Positions 55,341 through 62,496 of a DNA stretch of 64,000 nucleotides are shown piece after piece. Position 1 is the first letter of the stretch; the number at the start of each line of letters is the position of its first letter. The translations under genes were made by a program, and so were the position numbers. Origin of the DNA: Halomonas sp. S3-1-1. GTDB taxonomy: Bacteria; Pseudomonadota; Gammaproteobacteria; Pseudomonadales; Halomonadaceae. Location of the stretch: NCBI RefSeq assembly GCF_023757625.1, contig NZ_JALGBZ010000001.1, positions 62,001-126,000 on the forward strand, read 5' to 3'. The notes below the pieces were generated by a model. That model was not told where the DNA came from. It saw nothing but the letters and a program-made list of their open reading frames with translations, and did no database searches.

Positions 55341-55355
55341 AACGGTTAGAAAAGT

Positions 55356-55389
55356 GGCCCCGCTGACGTTGGTCGGCGGGGCCTTTTTT
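55356..55389 (+). terminator. Terminator after the SPOR-carboxypeptidase gene
   Basis: Arms GGCCCCGC and GCGGGGCC, extended by an inner TGAC/GTCG part, are followed by T6. It ends the single-gene transcript. Confidence 0.9.
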
Positions 55390-55427
55390 GTTGGCGCGGC
55401 CAGAACCGCGTGGGAGGGGAAATCGCC

Positions 55428-56303
55428 GTGTCGACGTCGCTGAAAGGGATATTGAGCATGTGTCTCGGGGTGCTATTTCTGGCACTCGGCGACGCCGTCT
55501 CCAAATGGCTGGGCGAGACCCACTCACCGTTTCAGATCATCTTTTTTCGCACGCTGGTATCACTGCCGCTCATCGCGCTGCTCGCCCATTTCGCCGGCGG
55601 GCTAAGAAAGCTCGCCACGCGCCGCCCGGGGGTGCATCTGCTGCGCGGGCTGTTCCACACCGCCACCATGACCTGTTTCATCATCGGCCTGATTCTCATG
55701 CCGCTGGCGGAAGCCACGGCGATTGCTTTTGTCGCGCCGCTGTTCGTCACGCTCTTGTCGGTGCCACTGTTGGGCGAGCGCATCGACCTCCCGGTGCTCG
55801 CCGCATCGCTACTGGGCTTTGCCGGCGTGCTGGTCGTGGTGCGTCCTGGCGGCGACGCCTTCCACCTCGGCGCGTTGGTATTGATCGGTGCCGCGCTGTT
55901 CTACGCTCTGACGATGATCACCGCGCGGCGCTATGGCTCGCGGGAGTCCTTTTGGGCGCTGGTGTTCTACATGACGCTGGTACCGATGGTGCTCACCGGC
56001 GCCACGGTGCCCTTTGTATGGACGACGCCGGAGCCGCTTCACTGGCTGGGCTTTTTGGCCTCCGGCGTGTTGGGGGTCGCGGCGACCGCGTTCATTACGC
56101 TGGCGTTTCGGAGTGCCCCGGCGGCGATTGCCGCCCCCTTCGACTATACGGCGCTTTTGTGGGCGGTGCTGCTGGGGTGGTGGTTCTGGGGCGAGCTTCC
56201 GGATCGCTGGGTATGGATCGGCAGCGCGCTGATCATGGCGAGCGGGCTCTGGATCGCTTATCACGACCGTCGGACGACGCTTAAGCGCCGTCCGACGGCG
56301 TGA
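55428..56303 (+). CDS. DMT-superfamily (EamA) transporter
   Basis: The 291-residue membrane protein has ten hydrophobic helices in two EamA repeats. It opens with the family pattern LGVLFLALGDAVSKWLGETHSPFQIIFFRTL, and ALVLIGAALFYALTMI starts the second repeat. Family members export amino acids, metabolites or drugs; the substrate cannot be assigned. The GTG at 55428 has GGGAGGGG eight bases upstream, whereas an earlier in-frame GTG would overlap that site. A terminator separates it from the carboxypeptidase gene. Confidence 0.85.
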   Translation: MSTSLKGILSMCLGVLFLALGDAVSKWLGETHSPFQIIFFRTLVSLPLIALLAHFAGGLRKLATRRPGVHLLRGLFHTATMTCFIIGLILMPLAEATAIAFVAPLFVTLLSVPLLGERIDLPVLAASLLGFAGVLVVVRPGGDAFHLGALVLIGAALFYALTMITARRYGSRESFWALVFYMTLVPMVLTGATVPFVWTTPEPLHWLGFLASGVLGVAATAFITLAFRSAPAAIAAPFDYTALLWAVLLGWWFWGELPDRWVWIGSALIMASGLWIAYHDRRTTLKRRPTA

Positions 56304-56366
56304 GCCCTATCATGAAATGGGACGAAGAAGGTTTGCTCAAAACCTGACGGCGATTGGGGCGAGCGT

Positions 56367-57104
56367 TTAGTCGAAGGCGTAAACGTCCATCGCTAGCACG
56401 CCGTGCTCCACGCTGTGGTGAAGCTGCTTGGCATCGCCGCCGGCCCCCATGGCCACCAGCAGGGGAAGGAAATGTTCCGGTGTGGGGTGATTGCGCTGCG
56501 CTTGCGGGGCGCTTTGCCACGCCAGCAGCGCGTCGCGATTGTTCGCTTCGAACTGGGTGTTCACCCAGTCGGAAAACTCGCCCACCCAAGGCGGCATCTT
56601 GCTGCCCATCGGCAGAGTTTCGTACAGATTGTGAGTCAGACTGCCCGAGCCCACGATCAATACGCCCTCGTCGCGCAGCGGGGCGAGCTGTTCACCCAGC
56701 GATGTCAGCTTTTCGCTCGACCAGCGAAGCGGCAGCGACATCGAGACGACCGGAACGTCGGCGTTGGGGAACATCAGTGACAGCGGCACCCAGGCGCCGT
56801 GATCCAAGCCCCGATCGACGATATCCGCACCCAGTAGGTCACCCAGCCGCCTGGCCAGTGCCGGCTCGCCCGGGGCAGGATACTGGCAATCGAACAGCTC
56901 GCGAGGAAAGCCGCCGAAGTCGTGAATGGTTTCCGGCCAGGCACTCTGGCTGACCTTGAGCGTTAGACTTTCCCAGTGGGCGGAGATGACGATGACCGCT
57001 TTGGGCGTCAGGGTTTGCCCTAGCCCGCGCAGAAAGCGGTGCGCGGGCGTGGCGTTAAGCGCAAGCATCGGAGAGCCGTGGGAAATAAACAGGCTAGGTA
57101 GCAT
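56367..57104 (-). CDS. Class III extradiol ring-cleavage dioxygenase, YgiD/4,5-DOPA dioxygenase family
   Basis: The 245-residue protein matches the LigB-type fold of YgiD. The metal-binding motifs are FISHGSPML near the N-terminus, ISAHWES, the DHGAWVPLSLMFP segment and GSGSLTHNL. YgiD opens L-DOPA at the 4,5 position in vitro; the natural substrate in bacteria is uncertain. It is the last gene of a minus-strand series after doxX, but a terminator hairpin (57119-57144) lies directly before its AAAGGAG site. Confidence 0.88.
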   Translation of the reverse strand: MLPSLFISHGSPMLALNATPAHRFLRGLGQTLTPKAVIVISAHWESLTLKVSQSAWPETIHDFGGFPRELFDCQYPAPGEPALARRLGDLLGADIVDRGLDHGAWVPLSLMFPNADVPVVSMSLPLRWSSEKLTSLGEQLAPLRDEGVLIVGSGSLTHNLYETLPMGSKMPPWVGEFSDWVNTQFEANNRDALLAWQSAPQAQRNHPTPEHFLPLLVAMGAGGDAKQLHHSVEHGVLAMDVYAFD

Positions 57105-57118
57105 GGTCGATCTCCTTT

Positions 57119-57144
57119 AAAAGGCCCCATCAACGTTGGGGCCT
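57119..57144 (-). terminator. Terminator between the doxX-like and ygiD-like genes
   Basis: Arms AGGCCCCA (57122-57129) and TGGGGCCT (57137-57144) form an 8-bp stem. On the minus strand it is followed by TTTT. It ends just before the ribosome-binding site of the ygiD-like gene, so it may attenuate that gene. Confidence 0.75.
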
Positions 57145-57147
57145 AAC

Positions 57148-57185
57148 ACATGGACGTCGTGAAATGACATGGACGTCGTGAAGTG
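57148..57185. repeat. Tandem 19-bp direct repeat
   Basis: Two copies of ACATGGACGTCGTGAA with trailing A/G-TG lie at 57148-57166 and 57167-57185, differing at one base. They lie just beyond the doxX-like stop codon and look like a recent local duplication. Confidence 0.75.
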
Positions 57186-57186
57186 A

Positions 57187-57603
57187 TTAGCGAGTGCTTT
57201 CGGTCAGGCTGAAGCGTCCGCCCCCCAGCCCTGCCTGTACCAGCAGCGCGACGGCCCAGAAGACCGGGAATTCCCAGCCGCCGCTGGCGTTGGAGAACAT
57301 CCAGCCGTTACCCAGGTGAACCGAGGCCGCCCCCAGCAGCAGCGGAATCATTGCCAGGCTCACCCAGCGGGTATAAACGCCGAGGATCAGCGCCAGGCCG
57401 CCGCCGATTTCACCAGCGATGGTGAGGTAGGCCAGAAAGCCGGGCAGCCCCAGCGATTCGAAGTAGGCCACCGTGCCGGGAAGGGTGAATACCAGCACTT
57501 TCAAAAGGCCGTGGGCCAGCGCCATGACGCCGAGCGATACGCGCAGCAGCGTCGTGGCGTAGGGTTGGAAGGTATTGGTGGCTGTCGGTTGAGCGGTGTT
57601 CAT
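57187..57603 (-). CDS. DoxX-family membrane protein
   Basis: The 138-residue protein has four hydrophobic helices with the DoxX features LLRVSLGVMALAHGLLKV and TIAGEIGGGLALILGVYTRW. DoxX proteins are often found with oxidoreductase or dioxygenase genes, but their function is poorly known. The ATG at 57603 has GGAGAGA upstream; an earlier in-frame start would add a poorly conserved 28-residue lead. It lies between lysR and the ygiD-like gene, which suggests a role with that dioxygenase. Confidence 0.85.
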   Translation of the reverse strand: MNTAQPTATNTFQPYATTLLRVSLGVMALAHGLLKVLVFTLPGTVAYFESLGLPGFLAYLTIAGEIGGGLALILGVYTRWVSLAMIPLLLGAASVHLGNGWMFSNASGGWEFPVFWAVALLVQAGLGGGRFSLTESTR

Positions 57604-57688
57604 GAGTGTCTCTCCAAAGGGGCAGGAAGTTGCCGATGGAGATACTTTAGCGCGGTCGAAATAGAAGATAATCTGCGCGTTTTTCACT

Positions 57689-58615
57689 TCACTGTTGCGT
57701 CATTCGCGATAATCCCATGGCCTCTTCCCAGCAGGGCGGGTCGCCCCAGGCCTGCTGCAGCCGGGCGACGAAGCGCTCGACCTTGGCCGGCAGATAGCGC
57801 CTTGCCATATAAAGGGCGTGAATATCGAGCGTGACCGGCGGTTGGTCGGTCAGAAGCGGTACCAGCCGGCCCGCCAGAATGCTCTCGGTGACCAGAAAGC
57901 TTGGCTGCTGGGCGATACCGAGCCCGGCCTCTGCCATGTGGGTCAGGACGTCGCCGTTGTTGCTTTCAAGCGGGCCCTGCGGGGTCAGCGTGGTCGCGTT
58001 ACCCAGTACCCAGTCGGCGCTGGCCTGGCCGCTTCGATAGCGAAGGCAGTGGTGATTTGCCAGATCTGCTAGGCTTTCAGGCGTGCCCCAGCGCTCGATA
58101 TAGTCCGGCGAGGCGCAAAACAGCATCCGACACCGGGTGAGGCGCCGCGCGATCAGGTTCGAATCCGCCAGCTGGCCGATGCGGATCGCCACGTCGTACC
58201 CCTCTTCGATGAGATCCACCCGGCGGTCGTTGAGATCCAGACGCACCTCGAGCTCGGGATGTTCGGTCATGAAGTTCGCCACCAGCGGCGCCAGATAGCG
58301 CACGCCGAAGCTCATCGGCGCGTTGATGCGCATTTCACCGCGCACTGCTTGGGTGGTGCTGCCCACGTCGCTTGCCGCGTCATCCAGCGCGCGCAGTATC
58401 GATTGGGCGTGGGCCAGGTAGCGCTCGCCTTCCGGCGTCAGGTGAATGCGGCGGGTGGTGCGCTGCAGAAGCCGTACGCCGAGCGTCTCTTCCAGCGCCA
58501 TCACCTGACGCGAGAGCCGGGTACGGGAGAGATCCAGCGCCTCGGCGGCGCGGGTGTAGCTGCCAAGCTCCGCCACCTTCACAAAGGCGCTGATATGCTC
58601 GAGCTGATGCTTCAC
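57689..58615 (-). CDS. LysR-family transcriptional regulator
   Basis: The 308-residue protein has the N-terminal winged helix (about 2-60; VAELGSYTRAAEALDLSRTRLSRQVMALEETLGVRLLQRT) and a LysR effector domain of the CrgA/AaeR-like type. The GTG at 58615 overlaps the thiE stop by 4 bases (GTGA), so its translation should be coupled to thiE. It likely controls the neighbouring doxX/dioxygenase genes; unusually, it is on the same strand as its likely targets and within the thiamine operon. The effector is unknown. Confidence 0.9.
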   Translation of the reverse strand: MKHQLEHISAFVKVAELGSYTRAAEALDLSRTRLSRQVMALEETLGVRLLQRTTRRIHLTPEGERYLAHAQSILRALDDAASDVGSTTQAVRGEMRINAPMSFGVRYLAPLVANFMTEHPELEVRLDLNDRRVDLIEEGYDVAIRIGQLADSNLIARRLTRCRMLFCASPDYIERWGTPESLADLANHHCLRYRSGQASADWVLGNATTLTPQGPLESNNGDVLTHMAEAGLGIAQQPSFLVTESILAGRLVPLLTDQPPVTLDIHALYMARRYLPAKVERFVARLQQAWGDPPCWEEAMGLSRMTQQ

Positions 58616-59223
58616 CGCTTGAACGCCGTCGCGGCAAGGCAAGGGTCCTGCGTGCCGCAAATCGCGGAGATCACCGCCAATCCGTTGGCGCCGGCGGCGA
58701 GCACGTCGTCAACGTGTTCCGCCTTGAGCCCGCCGATCGCCACCGTCGGCAGGCGGCTGGCGCGGGCAAGTTCTGCCAGCCCATTCCAGCCCAGCGGCGC
58801 GGCGTGATCGCTCTTGCTGGCGGTGGCAAACACTGGGCCGAGGCCGAAGTAGCTTAGCGCTTCGAGCGGCGCGCGCTCGAGCTCCGCGAGGGTGTTGATC
58901 GAAAGCCCGATGATCGCCTCAGGGCCCAGCATCTGGCGGGCCTCTAGCGCGGCGGCGTCGCTTTGGCCCACGTGCAGGCCGTCGGCGCCGCTTTCGAGCG
59001 CTACGGTAAGTCGGTCGTTGATGATCAGCGGCACGCCGGTGCCGGCCAGCAGCGCCTTCAGGCGCTTGGCCTCATCGATCATGGCGGCGTCACTGGCGTG
59101 CTTGTCGCGAAGCTGCACCACGCTCACCCCGCCACGCACCGCGGCCTCGACGGTACGCTCGAGCCCGTAGTCACGACAAAGCACGGCGTCGGTCACCAGA
59201 TAAAGCGAAAGATCGAGCGTCAC
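58612..59223 (-). CDS. thiE: Thiamine-phosphate synthase
   Basis: ThiE joins the thiazole phosphate and HMP diphosphate to form thiamine phosphate. The 203-residue TIM-barrel protein shows YLVTD at the start. GGVSVVQLRDK, INDR, DGLHVGQ, the GPVFATASK phosphate-binding loop and AIGGL follow. The GTG at 59223 overlaps the thiM stop by 4 bases, with GGAGG upstream. Operon thiM-thiE is preceded by a TPP riboswitch. Confidence 0.95.
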   Translation of the reverse strand: MTLDLSLYLVTDAVLCRDYGLERTVEAAVRGGVSVVQLRDKHASDAAMIDEAKRLKALLAGTGVPLIINDRLTVALESGADGLHVGQSDAAALEARQMLGPEAIIGLSINTLAELERAPLEALSYFGLGPVFATASKSDHAAPLGWNGLAELARASRLPTVAIGGLKAEHVDDVLAAGANGLAVISAICGTQDPCLAATAFKR

Positions 59224-60047
59224 GGTTGGCCTCCTCCGCTGTCCTTGAGCGTCACGCACATCGATGTCGCTTGGGAGAGCGCCTCTGGCGTGAGCCGGTA
59301 GAGCGCGTCGATCAGCTCGACCTGAAAGCTGCCCGGACCTCGAGCCCGCTCGCCGGCCTCTCGCCCGGCCTCGGCGAAGGCGGCAAGGGCTGCCGTGCTC
59401 GCCTCGAACGCGGCGTTTGGGCTGGCCGCGAGGAAACCTGCCACGATGGCGCTCAGCCCGCAGCCCAGGGTGGTAACGCGCGGCATCAGGGCGTGGCCGC
59501 CATCGACATGGAGCAGGCGCGACCCGTCGGTGACCACATCACGCTCGCCGGTCATCGCCACCACGCAGCGCTGGCGTTTGGCGAGCGCCACGGCGGCCGC
59601 CTCAGTGTCGTGAGCAGTGGGGGCGGCGTCCACGCCGCGCCCCTGGCTTTCGAGCCCGGCAAGCGCCAGTACTTCCGAGGCGTTGGCGCGAATCACCGTG
59701 GGCTCGAGTGCCAGCAACTGCTCGCAAAGCGCGCGGCGGTAGGCGGTCGCGCCCACCGCGACCGGGTCCAGCACCCAAGGGATGGAACGGCGTCTCGCCA
59801 CGTCGGCGCAGGCCAGCATCGCCTCGGCCCAGCTCGGTGAAATGGTGCCGATGTTGATCGACAGCGCCCCGGCAAGTTCGGTGAACGCTGGCGCCTCTTC
59901 GATCGCGTGTAGCATCGCCGGCGACGCGCCAACGGCCAGCACCAGGTTCGCGCTGGAGTTCATGGCGACAAAGTTGGTCATGCAGTGAACGAGCGGGGTA
60001 CTTTCGCGCAGCGCGCCAAGGTAGTTACCAAGAGGGGGTAGGGTCAT
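59220..60047 (-). CDS. thiM: Hydroxyethylthiazole kinase
   Basis: ThiM phosphorylates hydroxyethylthiazole, a salvage step. The 275-residue ribokinase-like protein contains PLVHCMTNFVAMNSSANL, the VLDPVAVGAT and IRANASEVLAL motifs and the catalytic TTLGCGLSAI region (usually GTGC; here LGCG). The ATG at 60047 has GGGAGG five bases upstream and is preferred to the adjacent GTG. It is first in thiM-thiE after the riboswitch; thiazole salvage is suggested, as no thiazole synthesis genes are present here. Confidence 0.95.
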   Translation of the reverse strand: MTLPPLGNYLGALRESTPLVHCMTNFVAMNSSANLVLAVGASPAMLHAIEEAPAFTELAGALSINIGTISPSWAEAMLACADVARRRSIPWVLDPVAVGATAYRRALCEQLLALEPTVIRANASEVLALAGLESQGRGVDAAPTAHDTEAAAVALAKRQRCVVAMTGERDVVTDGSRLLHVDGGHALMPRVTTLGCGLSAIVAGFLAASPNAAFEASTAALAAFAEAGREAGERARGPGSFQVELIDALYRLTPEALSQATSMCVTLKDSGGGQP

Positions 60048-60068
60048 CACATCCTCCCGGCGAGAGAG

Positions 60069-60084
60069 GTGGTGCGGGCACCAC
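60069..60084 (-). promoter_or_regulatory. Alternative hairpin of the TPP riboswitch expression platform
   Basis: GTGGTGC (60069-60075) and GCACCAC (60078-60084) can form a stem that uses part of the P1 3' strand of the aptamer. It is therefore mutually exclusive with the ligand-bound fold. No T-run is present, so control of translation is more likely than of termination. Confidence 0.5.
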
Positions 60085-60158
60085 GACTCCCTACGCCGGT
60101 ACTATCCGGTTCAGGTTCAAAGGGTGCATCTCAGCCCAAACGGGCGCCCCTGTCGTGA
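60081..60158 (-). ncRNA. TPP riboswitch aptamer (THI element)
   Basis: Read on the minus strand, the region shows the conserved GGCTGAGA segment (CTGAGA at 60134-60129), then ACCCTTTGAACCTGAACC and GGATAGTACCGGCGTAGGGA. P1 pairs CACGAC with GTCGTG (60152-60157 with 60082-60087). It lies 34 bases before thiM, so thiamine diphosphate should repress thiM-thiE and possibly the coupled lysR gene. Confidence 0.93.
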
Positions 60159-60215
60159 GTGCTACTATCCGGATACGGCGGCGGCTTGTAAAGCCACCGA
60201 GTTTGGTTAGAGCGG

Positions 60216-60590
60216 TTAGTGTACCGCGTCCATGGCGTGCTGCTGGAGTGTGACCAGCGGAATGATATCGAGCGTCTTCTGGTTGGTGCCGGAAAGAATC
60301 ACCGGCGGCGCCAGGCCCACTTCCGATGCCTCCAGCCAGCGCTTAGCGCACAGGCACCAGCGATCACCGGGTGCGAGTCCTGGAAAGCCGAACTCCGGGC
60401 GCGGCGTCACCAGGTCGTTACCCTGGGCCTGGGAAAAAGCGAGAAACTCTTCGGTGACGATGGCGCACACGGAGTGCACGCCGGCATCGTCAGGGCCGAC
60501 ACGGCAAAAACCGTCGCGATAGAAACCGGTTTTAGGGCTGTGGCAGCAGGGCGTCAAAGGCTCACCTAAAACGTTACGGTCACGAGACAT
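60216..60590 (-). CDS. DUF2237 family protein
   Basis: The 124-residue protein matches the DUF2237 pattern: NVLGEPLTPCCHSPKTGFYRDGFC, then GVHSVCAIVTEEFLAFSQAQGNDL and PGDRWCLCAKRW. Several conserved cysteines (PCC, FC, VCA, WCLCA) suggest metal binding or redox chemistry, but the function is unknown. It ends near the TPP riboswitch promoter region and diverges from gloA. Confidence 0.88.
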   Translation of the reverse strand: MSRDRNVLGEPLTPCCHSPKTGFYRDGFCRVGPDDAGVHSVCAIVTEEFLAFSQAQGNDLVTPRPEFGFPGLAPGDRWCLCAKRWLEASEVGLAPPVILSGTNQKTLDIIPLVTLQQHAMDAVH

Positions 60591-60687
60591 GATGCCTCCG
60601 GAAGCCGGGGCTGGAATTATCGAGCCACCGACCTCATTGTTAAGTATGGATGTGGTTGATAGGGGTGAATGCGCGTCATACCTGTAT

Positions 60688-60706
60688 CAAGTAGAGTACA
60701 TACTTG
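60688..60706. promoter_or_regulatory. Inverted repeat in the DUF2237-gloA divergent region
   Basis: CAAGTA (60688-60693) and TACTTG (60701-60706) are separated by GAGTACA. The symmetry and position, 50 bases before gloA, would suit a dimeric repressor site. It also overlaps two GTAC cores spaced 10 bp apart. Confidence 0.35.
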
Positions 60707-60755
60707 TACACGGCATCGGTTTCGTCAAAGTTTATCGGCCCTCAAGGAGCATTTC

Positions 60756-61289
60756 ATGAGTTTTAAAGGTGAGCAGCATCCCGGCGTGGTCGCCGCCCCG
60801 GCCAACACCCAGGGGTTTCGTTTGAACCACACCATGCTGCGCGTCAAGGACCCGGAAACGGCGCTGGCGTTCTACTCACGCGTGTTCGGCATGCGCGTGC
60901 TGCGCCGGCTCGATTTCGAGGAGATGCAGTTTTCGCTCTACTTTCTCGCCAACGTTGAGCAGGGCGAGCAGATCCCGGAGGATACCCGCGAGCGCACCGC
61001 CTGGACCTTCGCGCAAAAAGGGTTGCTGGAGCTGACCCACAACTGGGGCACAGAAGAGCAGGCGGATTTCGCCTACCACGACGGCAACGCCGAGCCCCAA
61101 GGGTTCGGGCATATCTGCTTTAGCGTGCCGGATCTCAACGCCGCCCAGGCCTGGTTCGATGTGTGCGAGGTCACCTTCGTCAAGCGCGCCGATCAGGGCA
61201 AAATGAAGGACGTAATCTTCGTCAAGGACCCGGACGGCTACTGGATCGAGGTGGTACAGGCCGATCTGATGGCCGGTATGGGCGACTAA
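60756..61289 (+). CDS. gloA: Lactoylglutathione lyase (glyoxalase I)
   Basis: GloA turns the methylglyoxal-glutathione hemithioacetal into S-lactoylglutathione. The 177-residue protein is the longer form with insertions, as in Pseudomonas GloA3 and the eukaryotic enzyme. Likely metal ligands are His25 in LNHTMLRV, the Glu of LLELTHNWG, the His of GFGHICFSV and the Glu of YWIEVVQ. The length class suggests a zinc-dependent enzyme, an inference. AAGGAG precedes the ATG; a longer in-frame start has no binding site. A DUF6164 gene follows after one base. Confidence 0.93.
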   Translation: MSFKGEQHPGVVAAPANTQGFRLNHTMLRVKDPETALAFYSRVFGMRVLRRLDFEEMQFSLYFLANVEQGEQIPEDTRERTAWTFAQKGLLELTHNWGTEEQADFAYHDGNAEPQGFGHICFSVPDLNAAQAWFDVCEVTFVKRADQGKMKDVIFVKDPDGYWIEVVQADLMAGMGD

Positions 61290-61290
61290 G

Positions 61291-61659
61291 GTGGCGCACC
61301 TGCTGTTTCGCCTGCGCCACGTCACCGATGAAGAGGCGCTGGAGGTGCGAGAGCTGCTACAAAAGCACGGCTTCGACGTTTACGAGACCAATGCCGGCTT
61401 TTTCCGCCTCGGGGTCGATGCGATCTGGCTGCGCGATGCGAGCCAGCGCAAGGCCGCCGAGGCGACACTGGCCGAGTATCAGCAACAGTGCCAGCAGCGC
61501 GAGCGCGAGGCATTCGAGCGTGCCAAAGCCCGAGGCGAGGCGCCCACGCTCTGGCGGCGCTTTCTGGCCCACCCGATTCAGGTGGTGCTGACTATCGTCG
61601 CAGTGCTGCTGATTGCGCTGCTGACCCTGCTGCCGTTTGTAGGGCTTGGTGCGCCTTGA
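61291..61659 (+). CDS. DUF6164 family protein
   Basis: The 122-residue protein has an N-terminal soluble domain (about 1-70; HLLFRLRHVTDEEALEVRELLQKHGFDVYETNAG, resembling DUF2007-type signalling folds) and one or two C-terminal membrane helices (about 95-117). It starts with GTG one base after gloA, so translation is probably coupled. Its function is unknown; membership of DUF6164 is from the pattern of the first 50 residues. Confidence 0.75.
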   Translation: MAHLLFRLRHVTDEEALEVRELLQKHGFDVYETNAGFFRLGVDAIWLRDASQRKAAEATLAEYQQQCQQREREAFERAKARGEAPTLWRRFLAHPIQVVLTIVAVLLIALLTLLPFVGLGAP

Positions 61660-61662
61660 GCA

Positions 61663-62328
61663 CTACGCCGCGGAGAGATGCCCGCGCTTGAGATAGAGCC
61701 GAACGCCGCTGGCGCCGGCTTCGAGCGTGGGCAGGGCGCCATAAGGGTAGCGACACCAGCTCCCCGTCGGGTACTCGGTGTCGCCTTCCCACAGCGAGCC
61801 TTCCAGCACGAAAATCTCGAGCCCCTTGCTGAGCTGCGGGTAGCGGGACACGACGCCCGCGTCCCACTTCTCCAGGCTCACCCGCTCCTGGCCGTGGGTG
61901 TGCAGCATCTTGTAGGCCACGCCTTCGCGCTGGTCCGGCTGCCAGGGCAGGCGGTGAGCGGGCACCGCGATCTTGAGCGTATCGGTATGCTCGAACTGGT
62001 GGAGCTTGACCAGAATCAGCGCGCCCTCTTCGCCGATTTTCGGCGCGTGGTCGGTACCGATCGGGTTGCGCAGGTAGCTGCCCGCCGGGTAGCGGCCATG
62101 TTCGTCGCCAAACACGCCTTCCAGCACCAGAATTTCCTCACCGCCGCCGTGCACGTGGCGCTCGAACTGGCTATGAGGTGCGTAGCGCACCAGGCTCGTG
62201 GCCCGGGCGACCTCATCACCGATACGATCCAGCATCATGCGCTGTACCCCGGCGCTGGGGGAGTCGACCCAGGCATACGCCGTAGGTGTCACACAGGCAA
62301 ATTGAGAGAAATCGGCGTTCAGACGCAT
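61663..62328 (-). CDS. Two-cupin protein, ChrR-like
   Basis: The 221-residue protein has two cupin barrels. The first (about 45-110) has the metal-ligand pattern FERHVHGGGEEILVLEGVFGDEHGRYPAGSYLRNP. The second (about 150-215) has LEIFVLEGSLWEGDTEYPTGSWCRYP but lacks the histidines, so it is probably structural. The arrangement resembles the ChrR cupin domain and acetylacetone dioxygenase-like proteins; no anti-sigma N-terminal domain is present. The ATG at 62328 is preferred over a longer start that would add about 40 poorly structured residues. Confidence 0.8.
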   Translation of the reverse strand: MRLNADFSQFACVTPTAYAWVDSPSAGVQRMMLDRIGDEVARATSLVRYAPHSQFERHVHGGGEEILVLEGVFGDEHGRYPAGSYLRNPIGTDHAPKIGEEGALILVKLHQFEHTDTLKIAVPAHRLPWQPDQREGVAYKMLHTHGQERVSLEKWDAGVVSRYPQLSKGLEIFVLEGSLWEGDTEYPTGSWCRYPYGALPTLEAGASGVRLYLKRGHLSAA

Positions 62329-62449
62329 GGAAAAACTCTTTACAGGGGCAGGAGGCGTCAGTCTCCTCATACCCCGGCCAAAATGCAACGCCCCAGCGCA
62401 TGGACGAGCGTGCAGGGGGCGACAATCCGGCTGCTGGGAGGGGATCACG

Positions 62450-62471
62450 AAAAGACCGCCATAAGGCGGTC
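62450..62471 (-). terminator. Terminator after the flavin reductase gene
   Basis: Arms GACCGCC (62454-62460) and GGCGGTC (62465-62471) with loop ATAA are followed on the minus strand by TTTT. It ends the monooxygenase-flavin reductase operon. Confidence 0.88.
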
Positions 62472-62496
62472 GAAAGGGGGCAACTGGCGCGAGAGA

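Noticed and set aside
55388..56284. Open frame of 298 codons overlapping the EamA gene in another frame
   Set aside because: It is Arg/Ala-rich without hydrophobic segments; the true gene has ten clear membrane helices.
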